Assembly (NCBI GenBank): GCA_963995505.1
Contig: OZ023181.1
Location: 21,696,221 to 21,760,220 of the forward strand
DNA length: 64,000 bases
Direction of reading: 5' to 3'
Source: Hypericum androsaemum
Taxonomy: Eukaryota > Streptophyta > Magnoliopsida > Malpighiales > Hypericaceae
Part shown: positions 22,140-36,600 of the stretch, in pieces
How the letters are laid out: each line of letters opens with the position of its first letter
How positions within the stretch are numbered: the first letter of the stretch is position 1
The notes under the pieces: model-generated
The model's database searches: none
The model's input: only the letters and a program-made list of their open reading frames with translations
Told to the model about the DNA's origin: nothing
Made by a program: the position numbers and the translations under genes

Positions 22140-24700
22140 GCTGCCAGCCTCTAAGCAGGAGGGGAACGTCGGTTAAAATTGCAGGAGCTATTATTATGCT
22201 TGGATTTTAGTAAGTTAAAAAAAAAATGAGGTCCGGCAGATCAGATATCGAATCATCAGATAGTTGGACGAATTGGATCTAAGGTTGGTATGACCATCTT
22301 GCGAACTGCACGAAATATGGTATATCTAGACAAGTCAACTGAAGATTTTGATTCAGACCATCTGAACTGACCGAATTTTGTTCAAAATGAACACAAAATT
22401 TTAAAAAATCGTATCATAAGCTTGGTTTCCCCAAATCGACATAAAATAAACTAAACAAAAAAGAAAAAAATGAAACAAAGATGAAATAAGTTAGTTGGGA
22501 TATGAATTTTGAAATTTATATTTAGACTAAATAGTCCAAATATTATTTTACAATACTTAAAAAATTAAAAAAAAATCAAGTCTGGCCAGCATTTCAATTG
22601 GTCGGACCAGTTGGCCAGGAGAACGTGAGAAATCCCGTGTCAGCATCGAGGTTGATTTTTAAAATCTTGGAGTTTAGTTGATTCATACGCTTATTTAGAG
22701 TCGAACACTCTCGAAAATTTATTATAATATCTTATATTTATAGTATTTGAATTCATTTTTTTATAATTAGATTCTAAATATCTTATTAGTTAAATCATGT
22801 GCTTACTTCAAGCTACCACTGGCCAATAAATAAACAATTGATATACTAAATCGACCCGTACTCTTTGCATGCGAGTAAGAGACTGACTGTGGCTATGTCA
22901 TCACACGTTCGGTCTGGGGCCCGGAAATTTTGTTGTTTATCTATTGGAATTAAGCCCTCCGTTCTCAGAAAGGGCGGCATGAGGTGGCCCACAGCAAACA
23001 CACGCTAAAATATGCCCCCCAGAGAAGGACGACATTAAATAATGGGCATCGGGTTCACGGGCGGTCTAAGCGACTCTTGTTACAAAAGAGCGTAAAGCTT
23101 CAAGTGGAATCTCAACTATGTAGCCCACATACAACGGTTAATGTTTACCCCTCGCCAGTCGCCCCCTATCAAATATCAATGAAAGATTTGACTAATTGCG
23201 ATAGAGAGCTTGCCCGTGACCCGCTACCATATTCCGAACTTGGAGATCCGGAGCCCAATATCTTTTGAGTTCAAGGCCTCTACTTGAGTCAATCAATTGG
23301 CTTAGAACTTAACTAGTCCGGCCCAACTACAAGACGGGCCACCCCATAGTTCTCCCGTCTCGAAATCCAAGTTCCACCTAGAATGGCCTTCGCCTACATT
23401 TTACCAAATGACTTTAGGATATACGACCATCAGCACTTAACAAAGGATGTCCACCCCGAGGCTCTCCATCAGTAGTAACACTAAGAACGCAGGATACGAA
23501 AACAGATCCGATGCAAAGTTTGAGAAAAATCCGACAAGAATGGAATTGCAGTTGAGAAGAATCATCAAACAAACCACAATATGCAAGTTGGCAAGCTGCA
23601 GAAAAGGGAAGCAAGCATGCAGGTTTGCAAGAAAGAGCTACTATACTCGCCTTCGAAATTTTGGCTCAGGCTAGTTGCCCATGACAGTGGTTGCACCTAA
23701 AGCTGGGTGTTATATCAGGAGTTAATATCAGTAATCCATAAAAACATATACCAAAAAATCATAGCAATGCACCATAATTTACCTTAGTCAAGAGATATTG
23801 AATGAAGACAAGTTATCAAGCTTAGTAAGTTAAAATAATATCTGTTTCTCTTTTCATGTATGCAAATAATATGCAGCAAAACTAGTGGAACAACAACTTC
23901 TCACCTCATTCAAGAACAATGAAAGGAAGCAGAATGCTATTAAATTCATTCATTTTTTAAAAAGAAAACTGCCAAACTTACAAGATAAGGAGCGAAAATG
24001 ACAACAGAAACTTAACCACCCAACCCACAAAAGAATTTACAGCAAATTCATCAGCGTCATTCATATGAACTCCACCGACATAAATCTACGATTCTGTAAC
24101 CTAACAGAAAGTAATAGCTCTGCCAGTGCAGAATACAGAATTTTACGTCGAAAACATCATGCAAGTCTTAGATCATTCAATTCCTCACTCATTTTAGTCA
24201 GTAGCACAGAACTTATAAGACCGTCAAGTGCCACAACTCAAAGATTCTATACCAGACAACAGCTTTGTCAGTTGGCAACTCATTTAAGTCATGCAGAACG
24301 GAATTTATTAGACCGTTAAGTGCCACAACCGAAAGATTTTATACCGAACCACAGTTATATCAGTTGGCAAATCTCGCTGTGTATGTCGTAACCTCCAACC
24401 GATAGCAATCATCATCATCATCATCTATTTCTACAATACTAGCAGGCATTGGAAATGCATCACACATATCGAATCTGAGAGCGTGAGCTACAATGCAAAT
24501 CCGGGGACACACAAGCGAAGGGCGAACACACCTAAAAAGACACTCATCTGTAACAAAAAAGGCGCCTCGTTTGCAAGACCATCTGGCTAAAACCAAACAA
24601 AAAGAAGGAACTCTAAACCCCAAACTTAGCTATAAGAACAAACTAATAAATAACAATATAAAATACCAGACCAAACTTAAAACCTAATCATCACCACATG
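22140..24700. other. intergenic region, no confident gene
   Basis: Contains the dispersed 'ggtcggaccagtt' repeat near 22570-22670 and a more GC-balanced stretch at 22950-23400 with a 94-codon plus-strand ORF (22984-23268) that I cannot assign. The latter may be a decayed retroelement LTR. The part next to 24700 should hold the 3' UTR of the cold-shock-domain gene. It includes a similar segment repeated near 24225-24275 and 24300-24365 ('agtgccacaac', 'agattttatacc', 'gttggcaa'). Confidence 0.35.
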
Positions 24701-24704
24701 AAAT

Positions 24705-25436
24705 TCAAGCAGCGTTGGGGCACTCCCGGGCGAAGTGGCCTTCCTTCCCACAGTGGAAGCATCCCCCCCTTCCGCCGCCCGCTCCGCCGCTATTGAACCT
24801 ACCTCCAACCCTAGCGCTCGAGCAATCTCTAGCCAGGTGGCCGATCCCGCCGCAGTTGTAGCAGCCTCCGCCGCCTCCGTTATGGCAGTCCCGGGCCAAG
24901 TGCCCATAACCCCCGCACCGGTAGCACCCGCCGCCTCCGCCCGCGCTGAAATCACCTCCAGCATTGCCGGATCGGGGACAGTCCCGAGCAAAGTGTCCCG
25001 CGTCGCCGCAGTTAAAGCACGCGCCACCTCCGCCTCCGCCTCCACCGACGTTGCTGGCGCAGTCCCGGGCGAGGTGGCCTGGAGAGCCACAGTTGTAGCA
25101 GCCTGCCCCGTATCCAGCGGATCCTCCGCGGCGGGGTGCCCCGGTCCAAGGGGAGCCGAAGGCGCCGGGTCGGCGGGAGGAGCCGATGGGGGCGCCGCCG
25201 GGGGCGGTCACGTCGATGGCCTGGTACTTGTTGTCTCCGGAGAGCGCGATGGTGAACTCGACGATGTCACCGTCGGCGAGGGAGCGGTAACCGCCATCGG
25301 AGCGGATTTCGGACTGGTGGACGAAGAGATCATCGCCGCCGTCGTCGGGCTTGATGAAGCCGAAGCTCTTCTTGAAACTCGTGACCCTCCCCGTCGACCT
25401 CTCCTCCTTCCTGGCCATCGCTTGGTCCTCCGCCAT
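24705..25436 (-). CDS. cold-shock-domain / glycine-rich zinc-knuckle nucleic-acid-binding protein
   Basis: A single-exon gene of 243 residues. Residues about 14-82 form a cold-shock domain with both RNA-binding motifs (KKSFGFI and DLFVHQSEI). The rest is glycine-rich and carries five CX2CX4HX4C zinc knuckles ([70 protein letters not shown]). This is the architecture of plant cold-shock proteins of the CSP/GRP2 group, RNA chaperones that bind single-stranded nucleic acids and act in cold response, flowering and seed development. A TATA-like string (GATATATACATAC) on the minus strand near 25546 could be the promoter. The long plus-strand ORF over the same bases is an antisense shadow of the GC-rich coding region. 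Confidence 0.95.
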   Translation of the reverse strand: MAEDQAMARKEERSTGRVTSFKKSFGFIKPDDGGDDLFVHQSEIRSDGGYRSLADGDIVEFTIALSGDNKYQAIDVTAPGGAPIGSSRRPGAFGSPWTGAPRRGGSAGYGAGCYNCGSPGHLARDCASNVGGGGGGGGACFNCGDAGHFARDCPRSGNAGGDFSAGGGGGCYRCGGYGHLARDCHNGGGGGCYNCGGIGHLARDCSSARVGGRFNSGGAGGGRGGCFHCGKEGHFARECPNAA

Positions 25437-25799
25437 CGCCGATCCGATCAGTATCGAGACTTGTTTCCTCTTCTCTTTTTCTTTTTGGCTTTTTTTTTTC
25501 CTTTATTTGTTTGTTTTATTAAGCAGGGTTCCTATGAGTATGTATGTATATATCATACGAAATTAGAGAAATCCCTAATTTATATGGTGCGTAGAGACCA
25601 TTGGGGAGTTGATGGTATTAGTAGCCGCGCTCAGCTATTTCTTCTCCTTCCTTTTCTTATGTTATTTTTTCAAAGTTAGTAATATCATAGATTAATCTAT
25701 ATTTGAGTAAAATAATTTTTATTTATTTTGTCTTTTCCTTGTTATATTTTTTATTAGTTTTTTAAATGGTTATCTCATATATATTTTGTCAAATGGTTA

Positions 25800-25841
<42 letters not shown>
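25800..25841. repeat. (TA)n microsatellite
   Basis: An uninterrupted run of about 18 TA units, preceded by a duplicated 'atggttatctcatatat' string (near 25765 and 25793). No gene is nearby on either side. Confidence 0.9.
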
Positions 25842-25842
<1 letters not shown>

Positions 25843-26582
25843 ATTATTTTATTTGTTAAATGGTATTTTTTTTAAAAAGGTTTAATTTTATTAATAATAT
25901 TTGTGGCCAAAATAAAAATTCGCCAGCCCACAGAATCCCAATGTAATAAAATTTATTAGAAAAAAAATACACCATATAGTCAAATACACTACAAAGACAG
26001 TTTATTTTTGACCGAATTAATACCCAAGTGAGGTATACAAAATACCAACAAAAATACCCAAAAAATACGACATAATGATGCAGTAATTGGAGAAAATTAG
26101 TGAGAGGGAAATACAACCACGACAATTCGCCAAGGGAGAGGGGATAAAAGACCAATTTCGACAATATTGACAATTGAGTTTAAGAATATTGATTTTTTTT
26201 ATAAGTAAATATATTAGACCAAAAAAGGTCCACCATCAGTACAAACGAAACCACTCCCACGTCAAAATTACACACAAAATACCCAGAGAGTCGAGGCTAA
26301 AATACAAGAGGAGCAAGCTCAAGGGGAGGGGGCGGATGATTATTAAAATGAAAGTAATCACAGACACGCATTCAAGAACAAAGAAAGATCTTGTCTAGCC
26401 AGGTCCGTAGCGGAATTTGACCAGAAAATTCACTCCTTGATCCGAAAGGAGACGGTATGATGGAGAAGCTGTTGGTCGACGGACGCCTCATTAAAGATAA
26501 CTCGATTCCTCGAGTTCCAAGTAACCCAAATGACAGCGCCAAAAATCGCAAACTAAATCTTCTCGATCATGCCGCCATGACT

Positions 26583-27775
26583 CTAAATTAGTTCCATCCA
26601 AGAAGAAAGGGAATGGGGGAGGGATTGGCCAACGCACCAGCTAATGCCCATCCGGTGGACAAAATTGTTCCACAACAGCCAAGGTCCCCTGCAATGAAGA
26701 AGAAGGTGCTCGCCTGATTTGTCTTCAATACCGCACAAAGGACACAGACAGTCCCAAACATTTAGACGGTTCATGCGAATCAAATTAGTTCTGGTGGGAA
26801 GTCTCCCCAGGGCAGCAAGCCAACCTTTAGGGGGATACGACCAGTCCAAACAGCTGTAATATCACTTCTAGGATGTGAGACATGGATGATCCTGGAACAA
26901 AAGGAGCTAGTGCACTATTGATTATTTGAGTTATGAGATCGATTGATGATGTCCTGCCCCACACGAAGAGGAGTCGCCGAGGAGAGGAGATCAAATAGAG
27001 AGGTGAGCCCCACAGCCTCCCAATGGAAAAGAGGACGCAACCAAATAAACTGCCACTCCCAATTGTTGTGGACCCAACTCCCACAATCAAGGATTAAACA
27101 AGATTTCTGAGAAGATAGGGAGAAAAGATCCGGGAATATAACCTTCAAAGGAAGACTATCAAGCCAAGGATCGTACCCGAATAGAAAGCGGGCACCCTGT
27201 CCAACCTCCAACTTAAAACCAAATTAGATTTTATGTGACAGTGAGGAGCCATCATGAGCTAACTTTGAAATTTTTGGCCAAGCCCTGGAACCACTCCCTA
27301 ACGGATAAGAAAGAGTACCAAGTTGTTGAGAAGAATGGATACCGCGGATAATACTAGCCCACATAGAGTTAGCATTTGTGATATAATTCCACACCCATTT
27401 TAGGAGGAGGCCGTGATTTTTCAGAATAAGATCTTCAATCCCAAGCCATCCATAGTCCCTTGGTAAAGCCACCTTATCCCATCTAACTACCGGTGATTTG
27501 GACTTATCAATATTATCAGACCAGAGAAATTTTCTCATGTGTTTAACCAAATCTTTATGCACACCTTCAGGAATAAAAAAAATAGAGAGATAATAGGTAG
27601 GCAAGCTGGAGAGGACAGATCTTACCAACGTCAGCTTACCCCCGAAAGATAGCAGTTGACCTTTCCAAGAGGCCAGCCTTGACTCCATAGATTGGAGAAC
27701 AAGTTTTCACTGATATTTCCTTGACATAGAGCATCCGATAGGCAAGCCCAAATATATAACAGAAAGGAGATCCCA
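26583..27775 (-). pseudogene. LINE ORF2 remnant: RT C-terminus and zf-RVT domain
   Basis: The longest open piece (27224-27688, 154 codons) reads ESRLASWKGQLLSFGGKLTL and LPTYYLSIFFIPEGV, then WDKVALPRDYGWLGI. Downstream pieces in shifted frames give GQGARFLFGYDPWL and the CPLCG...GEHLLLHC zinc-binding region. The pieces are out of frame with each other, so the gene is dead. Confidence 0.85.
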
Positions 27776-27777
27776 TT

Positions 27778-28733
27778 TAGACCATCCGTATCTGCGTCCT
27801 TCCCGCGCCCTCGACCTGGTGCGTGGAAGGCACGCACCAATGAGGAAAAAGAAAAAAAAAGGGAGAAAAAGGTGAGGTGCCCTCGCGTGTCAGGGAGGCG
27901 CGTTTCGTCTCGCCTGAATGCGAGGGCACCTCGCTGACGTGTTCTTTCTTAAACTATCTACTTAGTTACACTTGGTACAATATTATTCGTACAAATTAAT
28001 TTTTCAGTTATGATTTGTGTGGTTAAATAAATTTAGAATTATCTGTGATAAAAAATAAAAATAATTTATATAAAATTTTACATTTTTCAAATCTCTATAA
28101 ATAGAGCTCAATATTAACATATTTTCCCACACAATCTCAAATTCTCTCTTCTTTTACTATATACTATCTTCTTAATTTTTTTGTTATATTATTTCTACTA
28201 TGGATCCAAATGATCCTAATTTCTCTAATTTTCAACCATTTGGATCTTATAATCCTTCATCTTTTCCAAATTCTGAAGACAATCCGGCGCAGTAGAAAAG
28301 CTCATAACGCTCTCAAAAGCGACTTGATTGAGCATATTTGGCAAAATTTTACTAATCGTAATTAATTTTGTATTATGTAATTTGCATCTTCCGTATTTGT
28401 AATTTATCATTTAAGATATCTCTATGTACCTCTAATTATTTTTTTCTAATTTATTATTCTCACTTCGAGAAAAATATTTTTTTTACTTTGGCCAAAAAAA
28501 TTTCTTATTATCTTAATTACGGAATAAATTTTAACTTATATTTAATATAATTTTTATATAAACAAAAATGAAAGTAGATAATATATGAATGAGAGAGAAA
28601 TTATTTATTTATTCTATGACCTAGGTTGGGGCAGGTTGCAAATGTGGGTAGAATAAGAGATAATTGGATTGAGCTGGTGTGGATGAGAGATAAATTAATT
28701 GTTTATTCCGTGACCTAGGTTGGAGCAGGTTGC
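27778..28733 (+). mobile_element. PIF/Harbinger-like deletion derivative nested in the LINE
   Basis: A plus-strand start at 28200 encodes a Pro/Asn/Phe-rich N-terminus (MDPNDPNFSNFQPFGSY), like ORF1 (Myb-like) proteins of PIF/Harbinger elements. It stops near 28295 and is followed at once by coding that resembles the C-terminus of Harbinger transposases (HNALKSDLIEHIW). The body between is missing, so this is an internal-deletion derivative. The left part holds GC-rich palindromes (ggtgcgtg/cacgcacc near 27818-27838; gaggtgccctcgc/gcgagggcacctc near 27873-27933). The right part contains a tandem duplication of about 95 bp. The boundaries come from the LINE interruption and are approximate. 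Confidence 0.55.
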
Positions 28734-28738
28734 GAAAG
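28590..28738. repeat. tandem duplication around 'gacctaggttgg(a/g)gcaggttgc'
   Basis: The strings 'gagagataaatta', 'tttattc', 'tgacctaggttgg' and 'gcaggttgc' occur twice in the same order, about 95 bases apart, just inside the right edge of the nested element. Confidence 0.7.
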
Positions 28739-29045
28739 CTAGTGGTCTTACAACCAAAAAAAAGGCCTGGCTTTGCAGCCACTCATCATGTAGGTTAATT
28801 CCAATAAGAGATGACTTAACAAAATTGATTTTTAGACCAGAAATGAGGATAAACATGATCAGGATATGCTGCAAGTTTTTCAAACTCCTCTCACTTTTCT
28901 CCAGGAAAGATGAGTGAGTCATTCGCATACTGTAAAATAGAAAGCCTCTGTTCATAGCCCGGGATACGGATCCCCTTTAACAAGTTGAAGCCTTTTTTTT
29001 AAGAGAAGCGGAATGGAGTGGTTTTCATTTAAGAATATTGATTTT

Positions 29046-29727
29046 AAGTATGAAACATATATATCCTGTTTATATTGCAAAAGATGTTAGTATTATTGAT
29101 GTACAATCCTCCCGGCCAAAAAAAAGGCGTACAATCCTGACAAAAAAAAGTAATTGATGTACAACCAATTAATCGGGACCAATAGCCAAAACTTGAGAAA
29201 AAATCCAGAACTTTGCAAGTTTTTAGGAAAAAAACGGGACCAATAATCAATAATGGGCTCTAAAAAGAAAAACCAGTAACGGGCCTACCAATTTGTATAT
29301 TTTTCTTTGTGTGGATAGCAAATCAATAAGCAAATTTGGAAAATAGATTATTTGATTGGGAGATCCGGCCCCCGTATACGACCATACGAGAACATAAATG
29401 GCAAGAGTTGTTCTATTTTGCGTTCGAGATTCGGTGGGTGTCCAAATACTAAAATAAGAAAAACACTACATGTTATGAAAATTAACCAACCTTCTTGTGT
29501 GTCGAGATCAATGACTCTTCAACATATAAATTCTCCGGAGTACATTGCAATGTTTCGTCAATAGTCGAAGGCCCAAAAATAATTATATGCGGAAAAAATA
29601 ACCATTACAATTATACTACAAGCTATCTACATAACGCAGTGTAATTAAGCCATCGCAAGGTTGGCTGGCTGGCCGTTCCCTGAAAATGACCAAAAAGAGT
29701 GAAATTATTTGTACAAGTGATCACATA
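29046..29727. other. 3' flank of the ferredoxin-NADP reductase gene
   Basis: No gene seen. The part close to 29727 should be the 3' UTR of the minus-strand gene. The ORF at 29352-29564 has no known family. Confidence 0.35.
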
Positions 29728-32462
<2,735 letters not shown>

Positions 32463-32499
32463 GATGAATCCGTACGAGGAGAAGGGGAATGAGGAGGAG

Positions 32500-33683
32500 G
32501 AGGAGAAGAGATGATGAGTCTCTGGGAATAAATAATGTGAATATTATTTTTCCAATGCTATTGGTTTTTGTTGGGTTGGGTTGGGTGTTAGGAAAGGATC
32601 ATGTTATTGCGTGGATGAGATTTCGGGGGGCAATGCAGTGGTTGATGTGAGGATAAGTCTTCTGGTGTCTGATTTGTATGATTCTCACTCAAAGGACCAT
32701 CTATTGTCACTCTCTGTGTTTTTCTGCTTTATTAATTTAAATTTGAGTTGAATATCATATTTAAAATTTGACAAATTTTTATCAATAAATATTTAATATG
32801 AATGTTTGAAAATTCGATTTCGAGTCTTTTTTTTTGATAAAATTAGTAGTTGTCATTCTCTCTTAATTGGCCACTCGCTTTCTTTGGTGAATCTTTTTCG
32901 GCTCTAGTGTAGCAGCCAGTTGAAGTGAACATTTTTAGTTGCTTTTTGTGAATTTTGTTTGGAAAATTCGCCAATATTTTTTAGATTTTTTTGTTAAAAT
33001 GATTTCTAGTTTTGATCTAGCATATAAAGCATGTAACTTAGAGGGTCTATTTGACTTGATGTAGATGCTATTGATTTATTAATATTTTGGTAAAAGCGCA
33101 TTTTATTACCTAGTTTTTTTTAGAAGAACATTTTATTACCTAGTGATTTGGTTGACTTCTCCACCATCCTTTGTTTTAAAAATATTTTACCGAGCTATAA
33201 ATAATCACTATTTAAATAAATTGTTTGGACAAAATATTCCCAAGTGTAATTTGGAAAACAAATTTGGTTTTAGTTTTTTAAGAAAAAAATATGAAAAACA
33301 CATCTCTCGTAATTTTTATATGAATTTTTTTCTGATTTGTTATCAGTTTTTTTATTTAATGATCTTGGGGTATTTTTTCATAAAACAGAGAAATCCATGT
33401 CACTTAGTTGGATAATTTTAAACCGCATTAATGTGCAAGTCGACTAAATCACTAGGTATCTAATTTGAATCATTGGGTACCGATTTTACAAAAATAAATA
33501 CATCATCACACAATTTTACCTAAAATTTACATGCCCGCATATTCTTCCGATCACGGATTTGTACATAGTCGGAGAATGATCCACTCAAGTAGAGCGTTCT
33601 TGGGCTTTTTGCTTGCTTGTTGCTCGTTGTTGAGCTTGAAAAATAGTCCAGCAAGTGCATAGTTTTTGAAAGAGCTGCAGAAT
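32500..33683. other. upstream region of the reductase gene and AT-rich spacer
   Basis: Just upstream of the ATG the minus strand is pyrimidine-rich, as in many plant leaders. Beyond that the DNA is AT-rich, with an untraceable ORF at 33143-33415. The oligopeptide transporter gene ends at 33684 on the same strand. Confidence 0.35.
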
Positions 33684-36600
33684 TCAGTTGAGCCCCAAAG
33701 CTGGGCAGCCGTCGACGACAATGCCTCGAGCAGTTGGGCAAGAAGCCAATGGACATCCGTCGGAATGAACGCTGCCCCACCAGCCGAGGCTCACGTGCCC
33801 CGTTCCGAGGCACAAATGCAGCAACACAGCCATAAATGCTAGTCCAGCCTCGAGCGCTCCGGACAGAACGTAGTTATGGCGACTCCACCAGTCGCGGTGG
33901 TACTTATAAGCTACGTATCCTGAAGCAAACCCGACAAGGATCCAAGAAATGTAGTTAACTGCAGTAGCTGGCAGCATGTTCAGTGTTGCTCCGAACATTA
34001 CAGGCATTGAGATCAGTTTTATCCAATGCTTGTCGGGGAAGGCCTTGTGCGCGAGCCAAACAAGGGCAGAAGCGATGGCTCCTCCTAGGAAGAACCAATT
34101 TATGGCAGAGTAATGACCAAGATCTCCGAATATTCTGCGCGGACCGATTAGACCCCAGGTGACGGAGGCGTCGTAGAATACATGGTCGCTAGGACAAGTC
34201 CATGGACTTCCTTCTGGGAGTAATGCCCTGTCGCAAATGTCCGCGATGGTGTCCATCAGCCACCATGCTGTTCCGAGGTGTACCACTGCTGATACTACGG
34301 TACCAGCCACCTAGAATTAGAACGATTTCATCAAACTTACATGGAACTAACTCGTTGAATGTCTGAAAACCGAATGACATCGAACTAAAATGCATGGCAC
34401 CTGTGCTATGAACATGTCTCTTGGAGGAATCTTCATGTAATGACCGAGCTTGAAGTCTTGTAAGAAGGTTATGGCTTGTTTCATGCTGATGTATCCATAT
34501 ACCTTAAAGAGGATGTTTGCAACTGGGTATCCAGGGTACAAATACCCTATGATGTACTCTGTGATCACATTCAGACCCGGTGTCTATAAGAAGCCAAGCA
34601 AGGAATTAATAAGAAGAACAAGGGAAAAGGCATGGAAAAAAGTTGGATCAAGTACACCAAATTTGTACCTGGTTTGTGGTTGCAGTGATGACTCCAATAG
34701 GAAGGGTGAAACACAAGGCAAGACCACAAGCTAACAAGACGCCCCACCACGGCAATTGGAGCTGATCTTTGTAATACTCGCAAGCGAAAATGGTGGCGAT
34801 GACGTTCAGGAAGAGGATGCTCAAGAACCACCATCCAGGGACTTGATCATACTTGGCCATGAGCTTGCTGTGGATGTCTGATTCCTTGTCTTTCAGAGCA
34901 GACTTGCTCAGCTGCCATATATCTCTGTACCCTTTAAAAAGTGAGTCAAATGAATAGCATTTTCTCTTTTTAGTTGTTCTTCTAGATTACTATGGTGTGC
35001 TATTCGAGCTCCTCTTGGGGCTTACCTTCCATGGAACAGGAAAACATGAACAATGGTTGCGGTGAGGCAGGCGAAATTGAGTCCGTATATCATAGCGAAG
35101 ATGGTGCTGAGGTAGAGAGGCCCTTCGCGCTCATACGCATCAAGGTCAATCCGAAAGCTCGAGTCAATGATGCTAGAGATATTGTACTTCTGGCCGGCCG
35201 ATGTGAACAGGCCATCCGAAAACAAGGGGAACGTCTTCGCCTTGTAGATGTCGAGCCAATAAGCAGCAGGGGCGATCACATACATGATGAGGACGAATCC
35301 GACGGCTACATTGGCGGTTGCGAACCAAGGACTAGCCAGTGGACTCCCGAGGTAGGACGATATGGTGGCCCAGTCGAGCCCCACGGTGCCAATGCCGAGT
35401 CCTCGGAGGCCGGACCCGAGCTGATGGGAGAGGACAGAGGCGGGGAAGATCCAACAAATCCAGGATAACGAGGATAGCTTGGGAAACAGGTAACCTGGCA
35501 GGACGAAGTAAGCGAAACTGCAGATGAAGGCAATGATGAAGAACTGGTTCCTCGTTGTTCCTCCCTTTGGCCTCTCCTCTTTCTCGTGCAATGCCCTGTG
35601 GTTCCATTACATCCAACCCCCAATAAATGTATCATGTCATGATATTAAACCAACATAATTAAGTGTAAATCATGCTTATACACGAATTAGTCAGAAATAA
35701 ATATGTTTTGGTTTATGCCGTCTTGTATTAGGATATCCACTGTGCCGACTAATCCAACCTCTCCTAACAAGTATTTACTATTATTGTATTTTCAATGACC
35801 CGAATTCAAATTTAAACTAGAAAAATGCCCTCACCGTTCGAGGAGTCAATAAATTAATTCCCGTGGATATCTATTTGCCTGATTGTCCACCAAAACCACA
35901 TACGGTTATAGACAAGTGTTTATCGGTACTGAAATAAATATTCATTAAGACAAGATCATGTTTACTCTTAATAAACAAGATAAATATGTTTATTAGAAGT
36001 AAATCATATTTGCAAGAAAAAAATTTAGAATAAGAAATTCCGTCCACAAAACTTGATGTATATAATAGTTTAAATATCATATTTTTTTAATTTTTTTTCG
36101 AGAAGATAATTTCTAAATTAAGGATGATACTTGCACCAATCACTTTTTCTCAACTAAATTTATAAAAAAAATCTATAATATGAATATTATCACTGATGAA
36201 TCCGTCAATTGTGCAGAATACCGAAAAGGGATTATAGTTTCGAATCATTGATTCGAAGAATATCAGAAAGTGACACAAATAGAGAAATTCCTAAGTTTTT
36301 ATTTATCAAATTCAACCAACTAAAATAATAATGAAGATGCCCTATTTATAAAGAATCGAAATAAAACTATTAAGTAGAATACTATCTTAAATTAAACTCC
36401 TAATAATAATAATCTAAAACTACAGATAATTATAAAATATATGACTATCCTTTATCTCCACCATTCTCCCTCAGTTGGAGAAATTCGTCCACGAATTTGA
36501 GGTCGTCGGCCAGCTTGAGTCCTTCATACATGCATTCTTTGACACATTCAACCGACGTGGTGACATTTGATATCATTCATTCCAACAGAACAAATAATTG

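Larger units (their letters stand above)
26197..29027 (-). mobile_element. 5'-truncated L1-type LINE with target-site duplication, interrupted by a nested element
   Basis: The direct repeat TTTAAGAATATTGATTTT occurs at 26179-26196 and 29028-29045. The LINE lies between on the minus strand, with its poly(A) tail visible as a T run at about 26193-26200. Coding remnants in order are a reverse transcriptase active-site region (QYANDSLIFL near 28915), YLGLPIGCS near 27745, the RT C-terminal part (SWKGQLLSFGG...TLVRSVLSSLP, near 27600-27690) and a zf-RVT-like region (LPTRTNLIRMN...CPLCG, near 26700-26790). Frameshifts and stops break it. The 5' end lies inside the reverse transcriptase domain, as usual for LINE truncation. 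The insert at about 27778-28733 splits RT coding between 'GCKTTS' and 'VIYLGLP'. Confidence 0.88.

Noticed and set aside
22984..23268. 94-codon plus-strand ORF as a gene
   Set aside because: No recognisable domain, no introns or upstream signals; the balanced composition may come from a decayed retroelement.
24735..25679. 314-codon plus-strand ORF
   Set aside because: It is the antisense of the GC-rich cold-shock/zinc-knuckle gene. Its Ala/Val/Ser composition is what antisense Gly-rich coding gives.
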